A stretch of DNA of 64,000 nt from positions 15,442 to 79,441 of the forward strand of contig JBGUUT010000108.1 of NCBI GenBank assembly GCA_045133795.1, read 5' to 3'. Both the position numbers and the translations under genes were made by a program. Shown piece after piece: positions 26,998 through 36,746 of this stretch. How positions within the stretch are numbered: the first letter of the stretch is position 1; each line of letters starts with the position of its first letter. A model generated the notes under the pieces. That model searched no databases and was not told the origin of the DNA. It saw nothing but the letters and a program-made list of their open reading frames with translations. The DNA is from RGIG8597 sp045133795. GTDB lineage: Bacteria > Spirochaetota > GWE2-31-10.

Positions 26998-27597
26998 ATG
27001 CCACAAACACGGCTTATGTCAATACGTGAGACATTGAGATTAATGGAAGATTCAATAATTTTTACATTAATAGAGCGTTCCAGATACAAATCGTCTCATG
27101 ACTGTTTGGATTTGTTTAGGAAGTTTTGGAATGAACAAAATAGTTTGGTGTTTAAGTTTCAATCAAGTCGGGCTGAAAGTAAAATATTTTCCGAGATACA
27201 AGAAAAATTATTTTCATTTTATTTTACGAATATTCTTCCTGCTAATTGCAAAGATAAAGAATTACCGCTTACTTCTATCTTTCTTAAAGATACGAATATT
27301 CTTTTTCAGGTATCGGAAAGAATGCAACAGGGGATTTTTGTAGCAAAAGCAAAGTTCCAGTCGGAACCGGAACTTTATCAAAAGCTAGCAAAGGAAAATA
27401 ATAAAAAAGAAATTATGCGAAAACTAACTAATTCAGAAGTAGAAGAAAAGATTCTTTTTCGCATAGAAGAGAAAGCAAAACAATTAAACTTTTTAAATCC
27501 CGATTTTAATCCGGAAGTTGCAGTTTCATTTTATAGAGATTGTATTATTCCGCTGACTAAAGAAATAGAACTTGCTTATTTACTGAATTGCAAATAA
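26998..27597 (+). CDS. Eukaryote-type (AroQ beta) chorismate mutase
   Basis: The enzyme turns chorismate into prephenate for Phe and Tyr synthesis. The 199-residue product resembles yeast Aro7 rather than the usual short bacterial AroQ: SIRETLRLMEDSIIFTLIERS, then FVAKAKFQS, TNSEVEEKIL and IIPLTKEIELAYLL. Recalled yeast catalytic residues R16, R157, K168, N194, E198, T242 and E246 correspond, with matching local spacing, to R10, R108, K119, N145, E149, T187 and E191. About 57 residues of the yeast regulatory loop region are missing, and the allosteric switch Thr226 is Asn here, so feedback control is probably lost or different. AAGGAAG precedes the ATG. Confidence 0.88.
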   Translation: MPQTRLMSIRETLRLMEDSIIFTLIERSRYKSSHDCLDLFRKFWNEQNSLVFKFQSSRAESKIFSEIQEKLFSFYFTNILPANCKDKELPLTSIFLKDTNILFQVSERMQQGIFVAKAKFQSEPELYQKLAKENNKKEIMRKLTNSEVEEKILFRIEEKAKQLNFLNPDFNPEVAVSFYRDCIIPLTKEIELAYLLNCK

Positions 27598-27602
27598 TAA
27601 GA

Positions 27603-28859
27603 TTAAAAGTTTGATTCCATTCGCAATATATCCATTTCTTTCGGTTTTATAATATTACCGTCGATATCGTATAAAATTGCAGAAAAAGGTTCTGTATGTT
27701 TAGCTTCTGTAGCGGGATTTCCGTGTTTGTCGAAAAATTGAATATTTCCCAAAGGAACGGTTTTCATATTTTTTCCGATTAATACAAGTTTATCGTTTGG
27801 AGTTATTTTATTGTAAATTTTAAGATTAACTTTTTCATCGGTTGATAAAACCATTGCAGCAAGTCTTGTGTTACGTTTGTATTCTGCAGAACTTGCAATA
27901 TTTGCATCAAGCCAAGGTTTTTTATAGAAAAATCCTGTTGAAAACTCACGATGAGAAACAACGTCCAATTCATGGTAAACTTGTTCCATTTTATCAAGCG
28001 GTTTTCCGGCTAATATACAATCGATGACGTATCTATATGCTCGAACAATACTTGAGATATAAAGAATAGATTTCATTCTGCCTTCGATTTTAAAACTTGA
28101 AACTCCGGCTTCGATTAAATCTTTGACGTGTTCTATCATACAAATGTCTTTTGATGACAAAATATATGTTCCGTTTTCATCAGCAGATACGTCAAAAGTG
28201 TCATTTTCACGAGTTTTTTCCTTTAAAAAGAACTCCCAACGACAGGAATGTGCACAATCACCTTGATTTGCAGATCTTGTTCCATCCTCTTTTTGAGTTC
28301 CCAGTCCTTTGGTTGTCATATAAGATGAAAGTAAACATCGTCCGGAATATGCAATACACATGGCTCCGTGAATAAATGCTTCCAGTTCCAACGACGGTAA
28401 TTCTTTACGGATTTCTTTAATGCCTTCAATATCGACTTCTCGTGCTAAAACGACACGATTTGCTCCGATGGAAGAATACATTGTAGCTGCATATTGATTT
28501 GTACAATTTGCTTGTGTACTTATGTGAACGGGAATTTCCGGAGCGTATTTTTTGGCTAAATAGAAAACTCCCATGTCGGAAATAATCATTCCGTCCGGTT
28601 TTATTTTTGCAAGGAAAGTCAACGCATCGATAATGCGTTCTGTATGTTCCGGCATAAAATAAATATTTAGTGCGATGTAGATTTTTTTGCCGATGTCATG
28701 TGTATATTTCACAGCTTCGGCAAGTTCTTCACGTGTAAAATTATCAGCATTTGCACGAAGCGATAATTTATCGAGTCCTGCATATACTGCATCTGCTCCA
28801 TAATGAAAAGCGACTTTCAATTTTTCAAAATTTCCTGCCGGTGCTAATAATTCTACCAT
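27603..28859 (-). CDS. U32 peptidase-family protein (TrhP/YrrO-like)
   Basis: This 418-residue protein shares the start VELLAPAGNFEKLKVAF and the four-Cys set (AMCIAYSGRCLLS, then GDCAHSC) with the longer paralogue at 16035-18119 but ends after the second domain, matching the size of the tRNA-hydroxylation proteins TrhP/YrrO. These act at the wobble uridine (5-hydroxyuridine formation) in other bacteria, so that role is likely here. It converges with the chorismate mutase gene, leaving 5 bases between stops. Confidence 0.85.
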   Translation of the reverse strand: MVELLAPAGNFEKLKVAFHYGADAVYAGLDKLSLRANADNFTREELAEAVKYTHDIGKKIYIALNIYFMPEHTERIIDALTFLAKIKPDGMIISDMGVFYLAKKYAPEIPVHISTQANCTNQYAATMYSSIGANRVVLAREVDIEGIKEIRKELPSLELEAFIHGAMCIAYSGRCLLSSYMTTKGLGTQKEDGTRSANQGDCAHSCRWEFFLKEKTRENDTFDVSADENGTYILSSKDICMIEHVKDLIEAGVSSFKIEGRMKSILYISSIVRAYRYVIDCILAGKPLDKMEQVYHELDVVSHREFSTGFFYKKPWLDANIASSAEYKRNTRLAAMVLSTDEKVNLKIYNKITPNDKLVLIGKNMKTVPLGNIQFFDKHGNPATEAKHTEPFSAILYDIDGNIIKPKEMDILRMESNF

Positions 28860-28894
28860 CTATTATCTCCTTTAATTATGCAAATTGAAATATT

Positions 28895-29857
28895 TTATTT
28901 TGCCAGATATTTGTCTAAAAAATCAGTTACTACTTTTATATATTCAGCTTTGTCGCTTTGAACCATTCCCAAGCAGTGTGCAGACTTAGGGAAAATATGA
29001 AATTCTTTTGGTTCAAGGGCATTTGCAAAGATTTCTTCACTGTTTTTAATATCTACGGATTGGTCTTTTCCGCCGTGTAAGATTAATAAAGGTCTCGGAG
29101 AAATTTTTTGAGCGACAACGTTTGCACGATAAATGTCGTCAGTAGGATTTACTCCGGATTTATTTTTTATAATTTCGATTGATTTTTCATCTAAATCATC
29201 CCAGATTTTATCTTTGGGAGCGGCATCTTCCAATACAACTTTTAATTGTTCGTATCTTGCTCCGGCTAAAACAGCTCTTAATGCTCCGTATGAAAAACCA
29301 AAGATTCCTATTTTGTTTTTATCAACGTCCGGACGGTCAGAAAGAAAAGTTATTATATCACCGATATCTTGCAAATCTTTTTCCATGGAATTAATAAATT
29401 TTTTTGGTTTTTTTGAGTAATTCCACATTCTTGGATTGTAAACTAGCAGTTGATATCCGTACTCTAAAAGGAAACGAGATTGATAAAGGCCGAATGACAA
29501 ATCAGAACTGTATCCCGGAACAATAATTAATGTACCTTTTGCATTTTCTACGGGAATAAACCAGCCGTCAAGTTTTAGTTTATCAGATACTGGGATTTTA
29601 ACTTCATCGTATTTTTCGATACGGTATTTTTTTGAAATGTCATTTTTGACATAATCATAATCATTTCCTGGAGTGTAACCTTCAAATCGCATAAAATGGA
29701 ATGCGACAGCATCTTCTTTATTTTTTATTTTTTCTTGTTTTGTCAAATACGCTTTCCAGTCGTTGTTTCTTTTTATTCTAGCTTTATCTGCAGCTGTTTG
29801 TGCAGCTAACGATGATAAGTTAAAAATAATTAAGAGTAATAAAAAAGACTTTTTCAT
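28895..29857 (-). CDS. Exported alpha/beta hydrolase
   Basis: The 320-residue protein has a signal peptide (about 1-20, ending SLAAQT). Its alpha/beta-hydrolase core has the nucleophile elbow GFSYG, Asp in LHGGKDQSVD and His in KSAHCLG, giving a complete Ser-Asp-His triad. It belongs to the group of S9-like/BAAT-like hydrolases acting on esters or peptides; the substrate cannot be told. It lies upstream of the U32 gene on the same strand with a 35-base gap. Confidence 0.82.
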   Translation of the reverse strand: MKKSFLLLLIIFNLSSLAAQTAADKARIKRNNDWKAYLTKQEKIKNKEDAVAFHFMRFEGYTPGNDYDYVKNDISKKYRIEKYDEVKIPVSDKLKLDGWFIPVENAKGTLIIVPGYSSDLSFGLYQSRFLLEYGYQLLVYNPRMWNYSKKPKKFINSMEKDLQDIGDIITFLSDRPDVDKNKIGIFGFSYGALRAVLAGARYEQLKVVLEDAAPKDKIWDDLDEKSIEIIKNKSGVNPTDDIYRANVVAQKISPRPLLILHGGKDQSVDIKNSEEIFANALEPKEFHIFPKSAHCLGMVQSDKAEYIKVVTDFLDKYLAK

Positions 29858-29999
29858 AAAGAATAATAACCTCCACTATTTGAAAAAACTTGTGCATTTA
29901 TATAACAACTTTAATTCATTTACAAGTATGCCTTTTTTGACAAAATAACGCATTTTCAGTATAACGAAACATCAATTAATTAAACCATAAGAGGCAACT

Positions 30000-31742
30000 A
30001 TGAAAAGTGAAGATTTTATAAAACAAGTAAAAGAAAAAATTGTTTCTATAATAGGAGAAATAGCCGGCAAAGAAACTTCGGCATTACCGGAACTTGTAAC
30101 AGAGATTCCGCCGCAACAGGAACTGGGAGATTTAGCGTTTCCTATGTTTAAATATGCAAAAGAACTTCACATGGCTCCCCCTAAGATTGCCCAAGAAATC
30201 CAAAATAAACTTGTAGATTGTGAACTTATTGCTAAGAGTGAAATAAAAGGTCCGTATTTAAATGTATTTTTAAATCGAGGGATTTTATCAAAAGCGGTAT
30301 TAAGTGAAACTCTTGAAAAAAAAGAGAATGTAGGAACTTTAGACGCAAAAAATGAAAAAGTGTTAATAGAGTTTTCATGTCCTAATACAAATAAACCGCT
30401 TCATTTAGGACATTGCAGAAATAACGTTTTAGGTGACAGTATTGCCAGAATCTATAAAAAAGCCGGATTCGATGTTACAAAAGTGAATCTTATTAACGAC
30501 AGAGGTGTTCATATTTGTAAGTCAATGCTTGCATATCAAAAGTTCGGGGATAATTGTACACCGGAAAGTTTAAATAAAAAAAGTGATCATGTAGTCGGAG
30601 ACTTTTATGTGAAGTTTGCGATAGAAGCTGATAAAGATGCTAATCTTAATAAAGAAGCTCAAGAAATGCTTATAAAATGGGAAGCAAAAGACCCGGAAGT
30701 GAGAGCGTTGTGGGAAAAAATGAACGATTGGGCTATCGGCGGAATAGAAGAAACGTATAAAAAAATGGGAATCAGTTTTGATTGCGTACAGCGTGAAAGT
30801 GAAACTTATATTCTCGGAAAAGACATTGTTCAACAAGGTTTGGATAAAGGTGTTTTTTACAAGGAAAAAGAAGATAACAGCGTTTGGATAGATAACGAAG
30901 ATGTCGGATTGGATAAAAAGATTGTATTACGCGGTGACGGAACAAGTATTTATATTACGCAAGATATCGGAACGCTTGTAAAACGTCAGGAGCTTTTTGG
31001 TTTTGACAGAATGATTTATGTTGTAGGGTCAGAGCAGATTTATCACTTTCAGACATTGTTTGCCATTATGAAAAAGTTAGGCTACAAATGGGCCGACAAG
31101 TGCTATCATTTAAGCTACGGAATGGTAAATCTTCCTGAAGGAAAAATGAAGAGCCGTGAAGGAAAAGTTGTAGATGCTGATAATTTAATGGAAGAATTGC
31201 AGCAGTTATCATTTGAAGTTGTTTGTGAAAAACATCCGGATTGGACAGAAGAAGATAAAAAAGAAATTGCTCGAAAAATCAGTCTCGGAGCATTAAAATA
31301 TTACTTATTAAATTTTAATACCGGAAAAGATGTAATGTTTGACCCTAAAAAATCAATCAGCTTTGACGGTAATACCGGTCCGTACTTGCAATATACTACT
31401 GCCAGAATTAATTCATTATTGAAAAAAGCATCAGACGTTAGTTTTGATTTTGAAATATTGAAAGATTATTCTTTCCGAGATGAAGAATGGCAAGTTGTAT
31501 CTAAATTAATGCAGTTTGACCATGCTATAACTCAGGCTGCGGCGGAATATTCTCCGTTGGAAATCTGTAATTATTTGTATGATTTGGTACGTTTGTACAG
31601 TAAAATGTATCATGAGTTGCCAATTGTTACGGCTGAAAAACAGGAAGAAAAGAGCGTTCGATTGATGATAACGAAAGCAGTACAATATGTATTGACATCT
31701 GGACTAGAAATGCTGGGAATTGATGCTTTAGAAAAAATGTAA
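30000..31742 (+). CDS. argS: Arginyl-tRNA synthetase
   Basis: The 580-residue enzyme charges tRNA-Arg. The N-terminal Add1 domain contains ELGDLAFPMFK, the class I HIGH motif is HLGH at 135-138, and the KMSKS-like loop is GKMKSREGK. The C-terminal anticodon-binding domain ends LGIDALEKM, as usual. It is transcribed alone and ends in a terminator. Confidence 0.97.
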   Translation: MKSEDFIKQVKEKIVSIIGEIAGKETSALPELVTEIPPQQELGDLAFPMFKYAKELHMAPPKIAQEIQNKLVDCELIAKSEIKGPYLNVFLNRGILSKAVLSETLEKKENVGTLDAKNEKVLIEFSCPNTNKPLHLGHCRNNVLGDSIARIYKKAGFDVTKVNLINDRGVHICKSMLAYQKFGDNCTPESLNKKSDHVVGDFYVKFAIEADKDANLNKEAQEMLIKWEAKDPEVRALWEKMNDWAIGGIEETYKKMGISFDCVQRESETYILGKDIVQQGLDKGVFYKEKEDNSVWIDNEDVGLDKKIVLRGDGTSIYITQDIGTLVKRQELFGFDRMIYVVGSEQIYHFQTLFAIMKKLGYKWADKCYHLSYGMVNLPEGKMKSREGKVVDADNLMEELQQLSFEVVCEKHPDWTEEDKKEIARKISLGALKYYLLNFNTGKDVMFDPKKSISFDGNTGPYLQYTTARINSLLKKASDVSFDFEILKDYSFRDEEWQVVSKLMQFDHAITQAAAEYSPLEICNYLYDLVRLYSKMYHELPIVTAEKQEEKSVRLMITKAVQYVLTSGLEMLGIDALEKM

Positions 31743-31766
31743 AAATCAGATTTATTTTTATGTAGA

Positions 31767-31804
31767 AGACACAGCTTTGTATAATGAAGTTGTGTCTTTT
31801 TTTA
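31767..31804 (+). terminator. Terminator of argS
   Basis: AGACACAGCT pairs with AGTTGTGTCT (one G-U) and a run of seven T follows, 25 bases after the argS stop. Confidence 0.75.
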
Positions 31805-31964
31805 TATAAAAAGGCTTTAGATATTCTTATATAAAATATTATGTAAAACTTTGGACAAGTAAAGATAAAAAAAATGTAGAAAAAGGCATGAATGCGGTGT
31901 TTATTTTGTTAATGAATAATGCATATATGGGTTTATAAAGTTTTTATAAAAAAAGGAAAAAAAG

Positions 31965-33224
31965 ATGAATATTGTTATAGGAAGTTTAAAGTCTAAGGTT
32001 GTAAGTGATTTTAAAGAGGCATTTCATAATAAAATCGGGAAAGTTTTTTCGGTACAAAATGCTCAAATGTGTTTTCAAATATTGGAGAATGAAGATATTG
32101 CAATATGTTTTCTTGAATCATTGACCGGTGAAAAGCAACTGAAAGAATTATTACCGGCGATAAACAGAACCTCTCCGAGAACTAAAGTAATTTTGCTAAA
32201 CCAAGAATCAAAAGGTGTATGTAATGAAATTATTTCTAATATAAAGCAGTCATTTGTAAATCACGGTAATGATACAATGATAGGAAAATCAGTAAAAATG
32301 ATGAATACCATCAAAACTATTACAGCGGCAGCTAATTCTCTATCAAGGGTTTTATTATTGGGAGAGAACGGAACCGGAAAGGAAATGGCGGCAAAGTTAC
32401 TGCACGAGAAATCTTCCAGAGCTAAAAAACCGTTTATATGTATAAATTGTGCTGCGATACCGCAAACATTAATGGAGTCGGAATTTTTCGGTCATGTAAA
32501 AGGTGCGTTTACTGGGGCTACGAGCGACAGAATAGGAAAATTAGAACAGGCAGACGGAGGAATACTATTTCTTGATGAAGTCGCAGAAATGCCGTTATCT
32601 ATTCAGGCGAAGTTATTGAGAGCGTTACAAGAAATGAAAATATGCAGAGTCGGCGGCAATAAAGAACGTTCGATAGATGTGCGAATTATTGCAGCGACGA
32701 ATAAAGATTTAAGGAATGAAGTTTTATGTGGGCGATTTAGAGAGGATCTTTATTATCGTTTGAATGTAATTTCAATTCGAATGCCGGCTTTACGAGAACG
32801 GGTGGAAGATATTCCCTTTTTGATTGACTATTTTGCAAAAAAGTTGTCTGTAGAAAATAATTTTGAAGTGAAAAAAATAGAGAAAGAAGCAATGCTTTAT
32901 TTGAAAGGATATGCATGGCCGGGAAATGTTCGCCAATTGAAAAACTTTGTGGAACGAATTATGGTTTTAGAAAATAAACCGGAACTTTATGTAAGTGATG
33001 TTCGCAAATATCTTGATGAAGAAGAGGCTTTTGTAAGTACGAATGATTTTTGGAATCTATTTAATAATTTTTCACTGAAAGAGGCTCGTGATTTATTTGA
33101 GTCAATCTTCATAGAAAAGAAGTTGCGTGAGAATCAATATAATTTAACGAAAACCGCCAATGTTTTAGGCGTTTTTCCGAGTAATTTGAAAAGCAAATTA
33201 CTTCGATTAAAGAATAATACTTAG
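31965..33224 (+). CDS. Sigma-54-dependent activator with degenerate receiver domain
   Basis: The 419-residue protein has a central AAA+ domain with Walker A GENGTGKE (133-140), the sigma-54-contacting loop GAFTGA (180-185) and Walker B ILFLDE (200-205). A C-terminal Fis-like helix-turn-helix ends the protein (NLTKTANVLGVFPSNLKSKL). The first 95 residues look like a receiver fold but lack the acidic pocket and the phosphorylated Asp. Activation must therefore differ from ordinary two-component control. It should serve the RpoN encoded at 21784-23190. holA follows 9 bases later. Confidence 0.9.
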   Translation: MNIVIGSLKSKVVSDFKEAFHNKIGKVFSVQNAQMCFQILENEDIAICFLESLTGEKQLKELLPAINRTSPRTKVILLNQESKGVCNEIISNIKQSFVNHGNDTMIGKSVKMMNTIKTITAAANSLSRVLLLGENGTGKEMAAKLLHEKSSRAKKPFICINCAAIPQTLMESEFFGHVKGAFTGATSDRIGKLEQADGGILFLDEVAEMPLSIQAKLLRALQEMKICRVGGNKERSIDVRIIAATNKDLRNEVLCGRFREDLYYRLNVISIRMPALRERVEDIPFLIDYFAKKLSVENNFEVKKIEKEAMLYLKGYAWPGNVRQLKNFVERIMVLENKPELYVSDVRKYLDEEEAFVSTNDFWNLFNNFSLKEARDLFESIFIEKKLRENQYNLTKTANVLGVFPSNLKSKLLRLKNNT

Positions 33225-33233
33225 GAGATAACG

Positions 33234-34451
33234 TTGGATTATCAGTCATTTAAACATTTATTGTTAAAAGGTTCTTTGAAAAATATTTATATGTTTTCCG
33301 GAGTTGAAATCGGAGATAAAAAGGAAGCATTGACACTTTTTAAGCAACGTTTATTTGGTAAAGAAAGTCCGACAGTTTATACATTTTATTGTGATTCAGA
33401 ATTTGTTCCTGCAGATTTCTTAAATGCTGTACAGACTGCAGGACTTTTCTCTTCAACAAAATTAATTTTATTGAAAGGAATAGAACAAGCAAAAGATTCA
33501 ACGATAAAAACGTTAACATCTCTTTTGTTACCGCAGTCTTTTGACATGAATCATTATGAAAGTATTTTTTCCGGTTTTTCGAAAGAATATTCCCAGTTAA
33601 GTACTTATTATGAGAAAAAAGATAATCGCTATTTTTTGAAAAAAATTAAAGAAGCTGACAAAAAGAAAATTGTTGATTTATTTGCTCGTTGTAATTTTTC
33701 GCCGTTGGATAAAGATACTTTTTTAATCGTTTTAGATGAAACTCATGAAAAAGTTCCTGAAGCGGTAATGCGATTATTTCCGGAAAATCAAATAATCCAA
33801 TTTTTTGAAATGTTTGAAAATAAAAAAGTTGATTGGATTCGAATGGAGTTTAATAAATATAACCTCTCTATTGATAATAATTCTATTTCACTATTGCTTG
33901 ATATGGTAGAAAATAACAAAAGTGCATTAGAGCAAGAAATAAATAATATCGCAACGGCAGTTTTGAATACTACAGAAAAAAAAGTAACGCATGATTTAAT
34001 AGAAGAATATTTATATCATTCAAAAGAAGAGTCGCCCTTTTCTCTGTTTGCGGCGTTAATCGCAAAAAAACGAGATAAAGCGTTGGAGATTTTGGATAAA
34101 TTATTTATCGATGATATCGACGGGATTTTGCCGGGATTATTGTGGTCACAACGTCGAGCTGTAAGAATCCTTGATTTGTATGAAAATATGAAACAACCGA
34201 AAGAATTAATATTTAGAGAATTATTTATAAACGGGAAAAAAGTACAACAAGAACTTTCTATGTTATTCGGACATTTTTCTTTTCGTCATGCGGTTCATGC
34301 TCTAAACAGATTGTCACAATTGGAGTATTTTTTGAGAATATTACCTACAAGTTTAAAACTTGTACAATTGCAAATATTTATTCTTGATTATATTGACGGA
34401 AGAATTGATAGAGATTTTTTGCAAGGTGATTTCCAATTTGTGGTAAGCTAG
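33234..34451 (+). CDS. holA: DNA polymerase III delta subunit
   Basis: Delta opens the beta clamp within the clamp loader. The 405-residue product has the family start (YQSFKHLLLKGSLKNIYMFSG), the PADFLNAVQTAGLFSSTKLILLKG block and a helical collar domain. It starts at TTG after GGAG. Its final 25 codons overlap, on the opposite strand, the end of uvrC (74 shared bases). The sigma-54 activator gene lies immediately upstream. Confidence 0.85.
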   Translation: MDYQSFKHLLLKGSLKNIYMFSGVEIGDKKEALTLFKQRLFGKESPTVYTFYCDSEFVPADFLNAVQTAGLFSSTKLILLKGIEQAKDSTIKTLTSLLLPQSFDMNHYESIFSGFSKEYSQLSTYYEKKDNRYFLKKIKEADKKKIVDLFARCNFSPLDKDTFLIVLDETHEKVPEAVMRLFPENQIIQFFEMFENKKVDWIRMEFNKYNLSIDNNSISLLLDMVENNKSALEQEINNIATAVLNTTEKKVTHDLIEEYLYHSKEESPFSLFAALIAKKRDKALEILDKLFIDDIDGILPGLLWSQRRAVRILDLYENMKQPKELIFRELFINGKKVQQELSMLFGHFSFRHAVHALNRLSQLEYFLRILPTSLKLVQLQIFILDYIDGRIDRDFLQGDFQFVVS

Positions 34452-36171
34452 CAAGTTCTTCTTGTGACAATGTTTTGATTTTTTCAACCGACCCGAAAGT
34501 TTTCAGTAAAAATCGTGCTCGTGTTTTTCCTATGCCCGGAATATTTTCCAGCTGTGTTTTTAAACTGTCGTTTTTGTATCGAACAGCCAGTCTTGTATTA
34601 CTGAATCTATGTGCTTCATCTCGAATATGTTGAATAATTTTCAATGCGTACGAACTTCTCGGTAAAATAATTGGTTCTTTCTGATTTCTGATGAAAATGT
34701 GTTCTTCTTTTTCGGCAATCGCAGCCATAGAAATATCGATATTCAGTAAGTCGATAATTTCGGCAGCGGCATTTAATTGACCTTTACCGCCGTCAAGGAG
34801 TATCAAATCGGGAAAGTCTTGCTTTTCAATTTGTAATCGTTGGTAACGTCTTGCCATGATTTCTTTCATCATAGAGTAATCGTCTGGGTGTCCCTCCCCT
34901 TCTACATTAAATTGTCTGTATAATGAACGTTCGGGATTTCCGTCTACAAAAACAGACATGGCGGCGGTGTTAAATTTTCCGTTTAAGGTAGCAATATCGA
35001 AACACTCTATTTTTCTTGGGATTTTTTCTAATTGCAAAATCTTCTTTAATTCACGTAAATGATGAATCTTTTCCAGTTTTAATTTCTTTTCTTCATAGAA
35101 GATTTCAGCGTTGTCTATTGCGAGTTTTGTAAGTCGTCTGTCTTTTTGAATTGTGGGTTTTTCAATTTTAATTTTACAACCGCGTTTTTTTTCGATGGCA
35201 CTGTAAAAAAGTTCCTCATCTAAGAACGTATCTTTGAAATATATTGTAGAAGGCAAAAATATTTCATTCAAATAATAAAGGTTGAAAAAATCTGCAATAA
35301 ACTCTGTGTCCGGAAGTAAACGAGTAAATAAGAAAGTTTTTTTATCATTAACAATTCCGTTTCTTACACTGATAACTGAAACAGCGGCTGTTTCTCCGTC
35401 TTGATATATTCCGACATAATCATTATTTTCAGCACTGTTGTTTTCTTGCATAAATTGGTCGGGTTTTATTTCGAGAACTTGTTTTATTTGATCTCTGATT
35501 TCTGCGGCTTTTTCAAACTTTAAGGCTTTAGAATATCTGGTCATTTCAGCAGTCAAAGTTTTAACTAAAGGTTCAGTGTTGCCGTTTAGAAAATCTTTTG
35601 CGGTTCTGATACGTCGCAGATAGTTCTTTCTGGATATTAATGAAGCACAAGGTGCACTGCATAATTGCATATGATAATTAAGACACGGAGTTTTATTAAA
35701 CGGTTCTTTTAATCGGTGGCGACATTTTCGCAATTTTAGAACTCGATTTAGTATAAGGATAATATTATCTGCTTGTTCACTGCTGACGTAAGGTCCGAAA
35801 AAAGTTCCGTTCTTTGAGATTCTTTCTCGGCATTTATAGATTTTGGGAATTGGCTCGTTTGTAATTTTTATAAAAGGATAAGATTTGGAATCTTTTAAAA
35901 GAATATTGTAACGAGGCATATATTTTTTAATCATGTTGTTTTCAAGGATTAAAGCCTCGGTTTCATTCTCAGTAACAAAATATTCTATATTTGCAATCTG
36001 TTTTAATAAAGCCGTAGTTTTAGGGTCTTTTTTTCCTGTGAAATATGAGTTTACTCGATTGAATAAATTTTTTGCTTTTCCTACATAAATGACAATGTCT
36101 TCATTGTTACGATACATGTATATGCCGGGATTTTTGGGAATTTGTTTTAAAATCTCTGTAAATCTTTTCAT
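34378..36171 (-). CDS. uvrC: Excinuclease ABC subunit C
   Basis: UvrC makes both incisions in nucleotide-excision repair. The GIY-YIG nuclease (PGIYMYRNNEDIVIYVGKAKNL) is at the N terminus, followed by a UVR motif (KFEKAAEIRDQI), an RNase H-like second nuclease domain (LLDGGKGQL) and two helix-hairpin-helix motifs at the end. The frame is open from a TTG at 36204, but the ATG at 36171 (MKRFTEILKQIP) matches the family start, giving 597 residues. It converges on holA with a 74-base coding overlap. Confidence 0.95.
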   Translation of the reverse strand: MKRFTEILKQIPKNPGIYMYRNNEDIVIYVGKAKNLFNRVNSYFTGKKDPKTTALLKQIANIEYFVTENETEALILENNMIKKYMPRYNILLKDSKSYPFIKITNEPIPKIYKCRERISKNGTFFGPYVSSEQADNIILILNRVLKLRKCRHRLKEPFNKTPCLNYHMQLCSAPCASLISRKNYLRRIRTAKDFLNGNTEPLVKTLTAEMTRYSKALKFEKAAEIRDQIKQVLEIKPDQFMQENNSAENNDYVGIYQDGETAAVSVISVRNGIVNDKKTFLFTRLLPDTEFIADFFNLYYLNEIFLPSTIYFKDTFLDEELFYSAIEKKRGCKIKIEKPTIQKDRRLTKLAIDNAEIFYEEKKLKLEKIHHLRELKKILQLEKIPRKIECFDIATLNGKFNTAAMSVFVDGNPERSLYRQFNVEGEGHPDDYSMMKEIMARRYQRLQIEKQDFPDLILLDGGKGQLNAAAEIIDLLNIDISMAAIAEKEEHIFIRNQKEPIILPRSSYALKIIQHIRDEAHRFSNTRLAVRYKNDSLKTQLENIPGIGKTRARFLLKTFGSVEKIKTLSQEELASLPQIGNHLAKNLYQFFRQYNQE

Positions 36172-36297
36172 TTTCTTATTTCCGAATTGTTGCTCACTTG
36201 ACAAGGATAAAAAAAATTGATAAGTAAAACGACATCATAAAAAGATGTCATTGAACAACAAATAACAATATATTTTATATTTTATCAAGGAGAAAAA

Positions 36298-36585
36298 ATG
36301 CCGGTTCACAAATCTGTATTAAAAAGAGAAAGAGAAAATGAAGCTAGAAGATTAGCTAACAGAATTAATAAATCAATAGTTCATACTGCTAAAATTCGTT
36401 TGGAAGAAGCTATTGCAGCTAAGGACAAAGAAGTTGCTTATAAAAAATTAAGCGTTTACATGAGCGTTGTAGATAAAAATGCAAAACGTGGTATTTTCCA
36501 CAAAAATAAAGCAAATCGTTTAAAAGCTAGAGCTACAAAAAGAGTAAAAGTTGCATTTAATGAACTTGCCCCTGTAGCAAATTAA
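36298..36585 (+). CDS. rpsT: 30S ribosomal protein S20
   Basis: The 95-residue basic, helical protein has the S20 pattern (SVLKRERENEARRLANRINKS, then GIFHKNKANRLKAR). AAGGAG precedes the ATG. It binds 16S rRNA early in 30S assembly. A bidirectional terminator separates it from the HU gene. Confidence 0.95.
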   Translation: MPVHKSVLKRERENEARRLANRINKSIVHTAKIRLEEAIAAKDKEVAYKKLSVYMSVVDKNAKRGIFHKNKANRLKARATKRVKVAFNELAPVAN

Positions 36586-36632
36586 TTTTTTAAAACGTCT
36601 GTAATTCAATTTTAATTATTACATTAAGCAAT

Positions 36633-36674
36633 AAAAAGTTTTCTATCTTACAGTGTTAAGTTAGAAAACTTTTT
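36633..36674. terminator. Bidirectional terminator after rpsT
   Basis: A 13-base arm AAAAAGTTTTCTA pairs with TAGAAAACTTTTT; the stem is perfect and flanked by A- and T-runs. Confidence 0.75.
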
Positions 36675-36746
36675 ACAAGAACAATCTTATCTATTTTTTG
36701 TTCTTTATTAATAATATTATATTTGAAATTATATTTGCAGGTTTAT

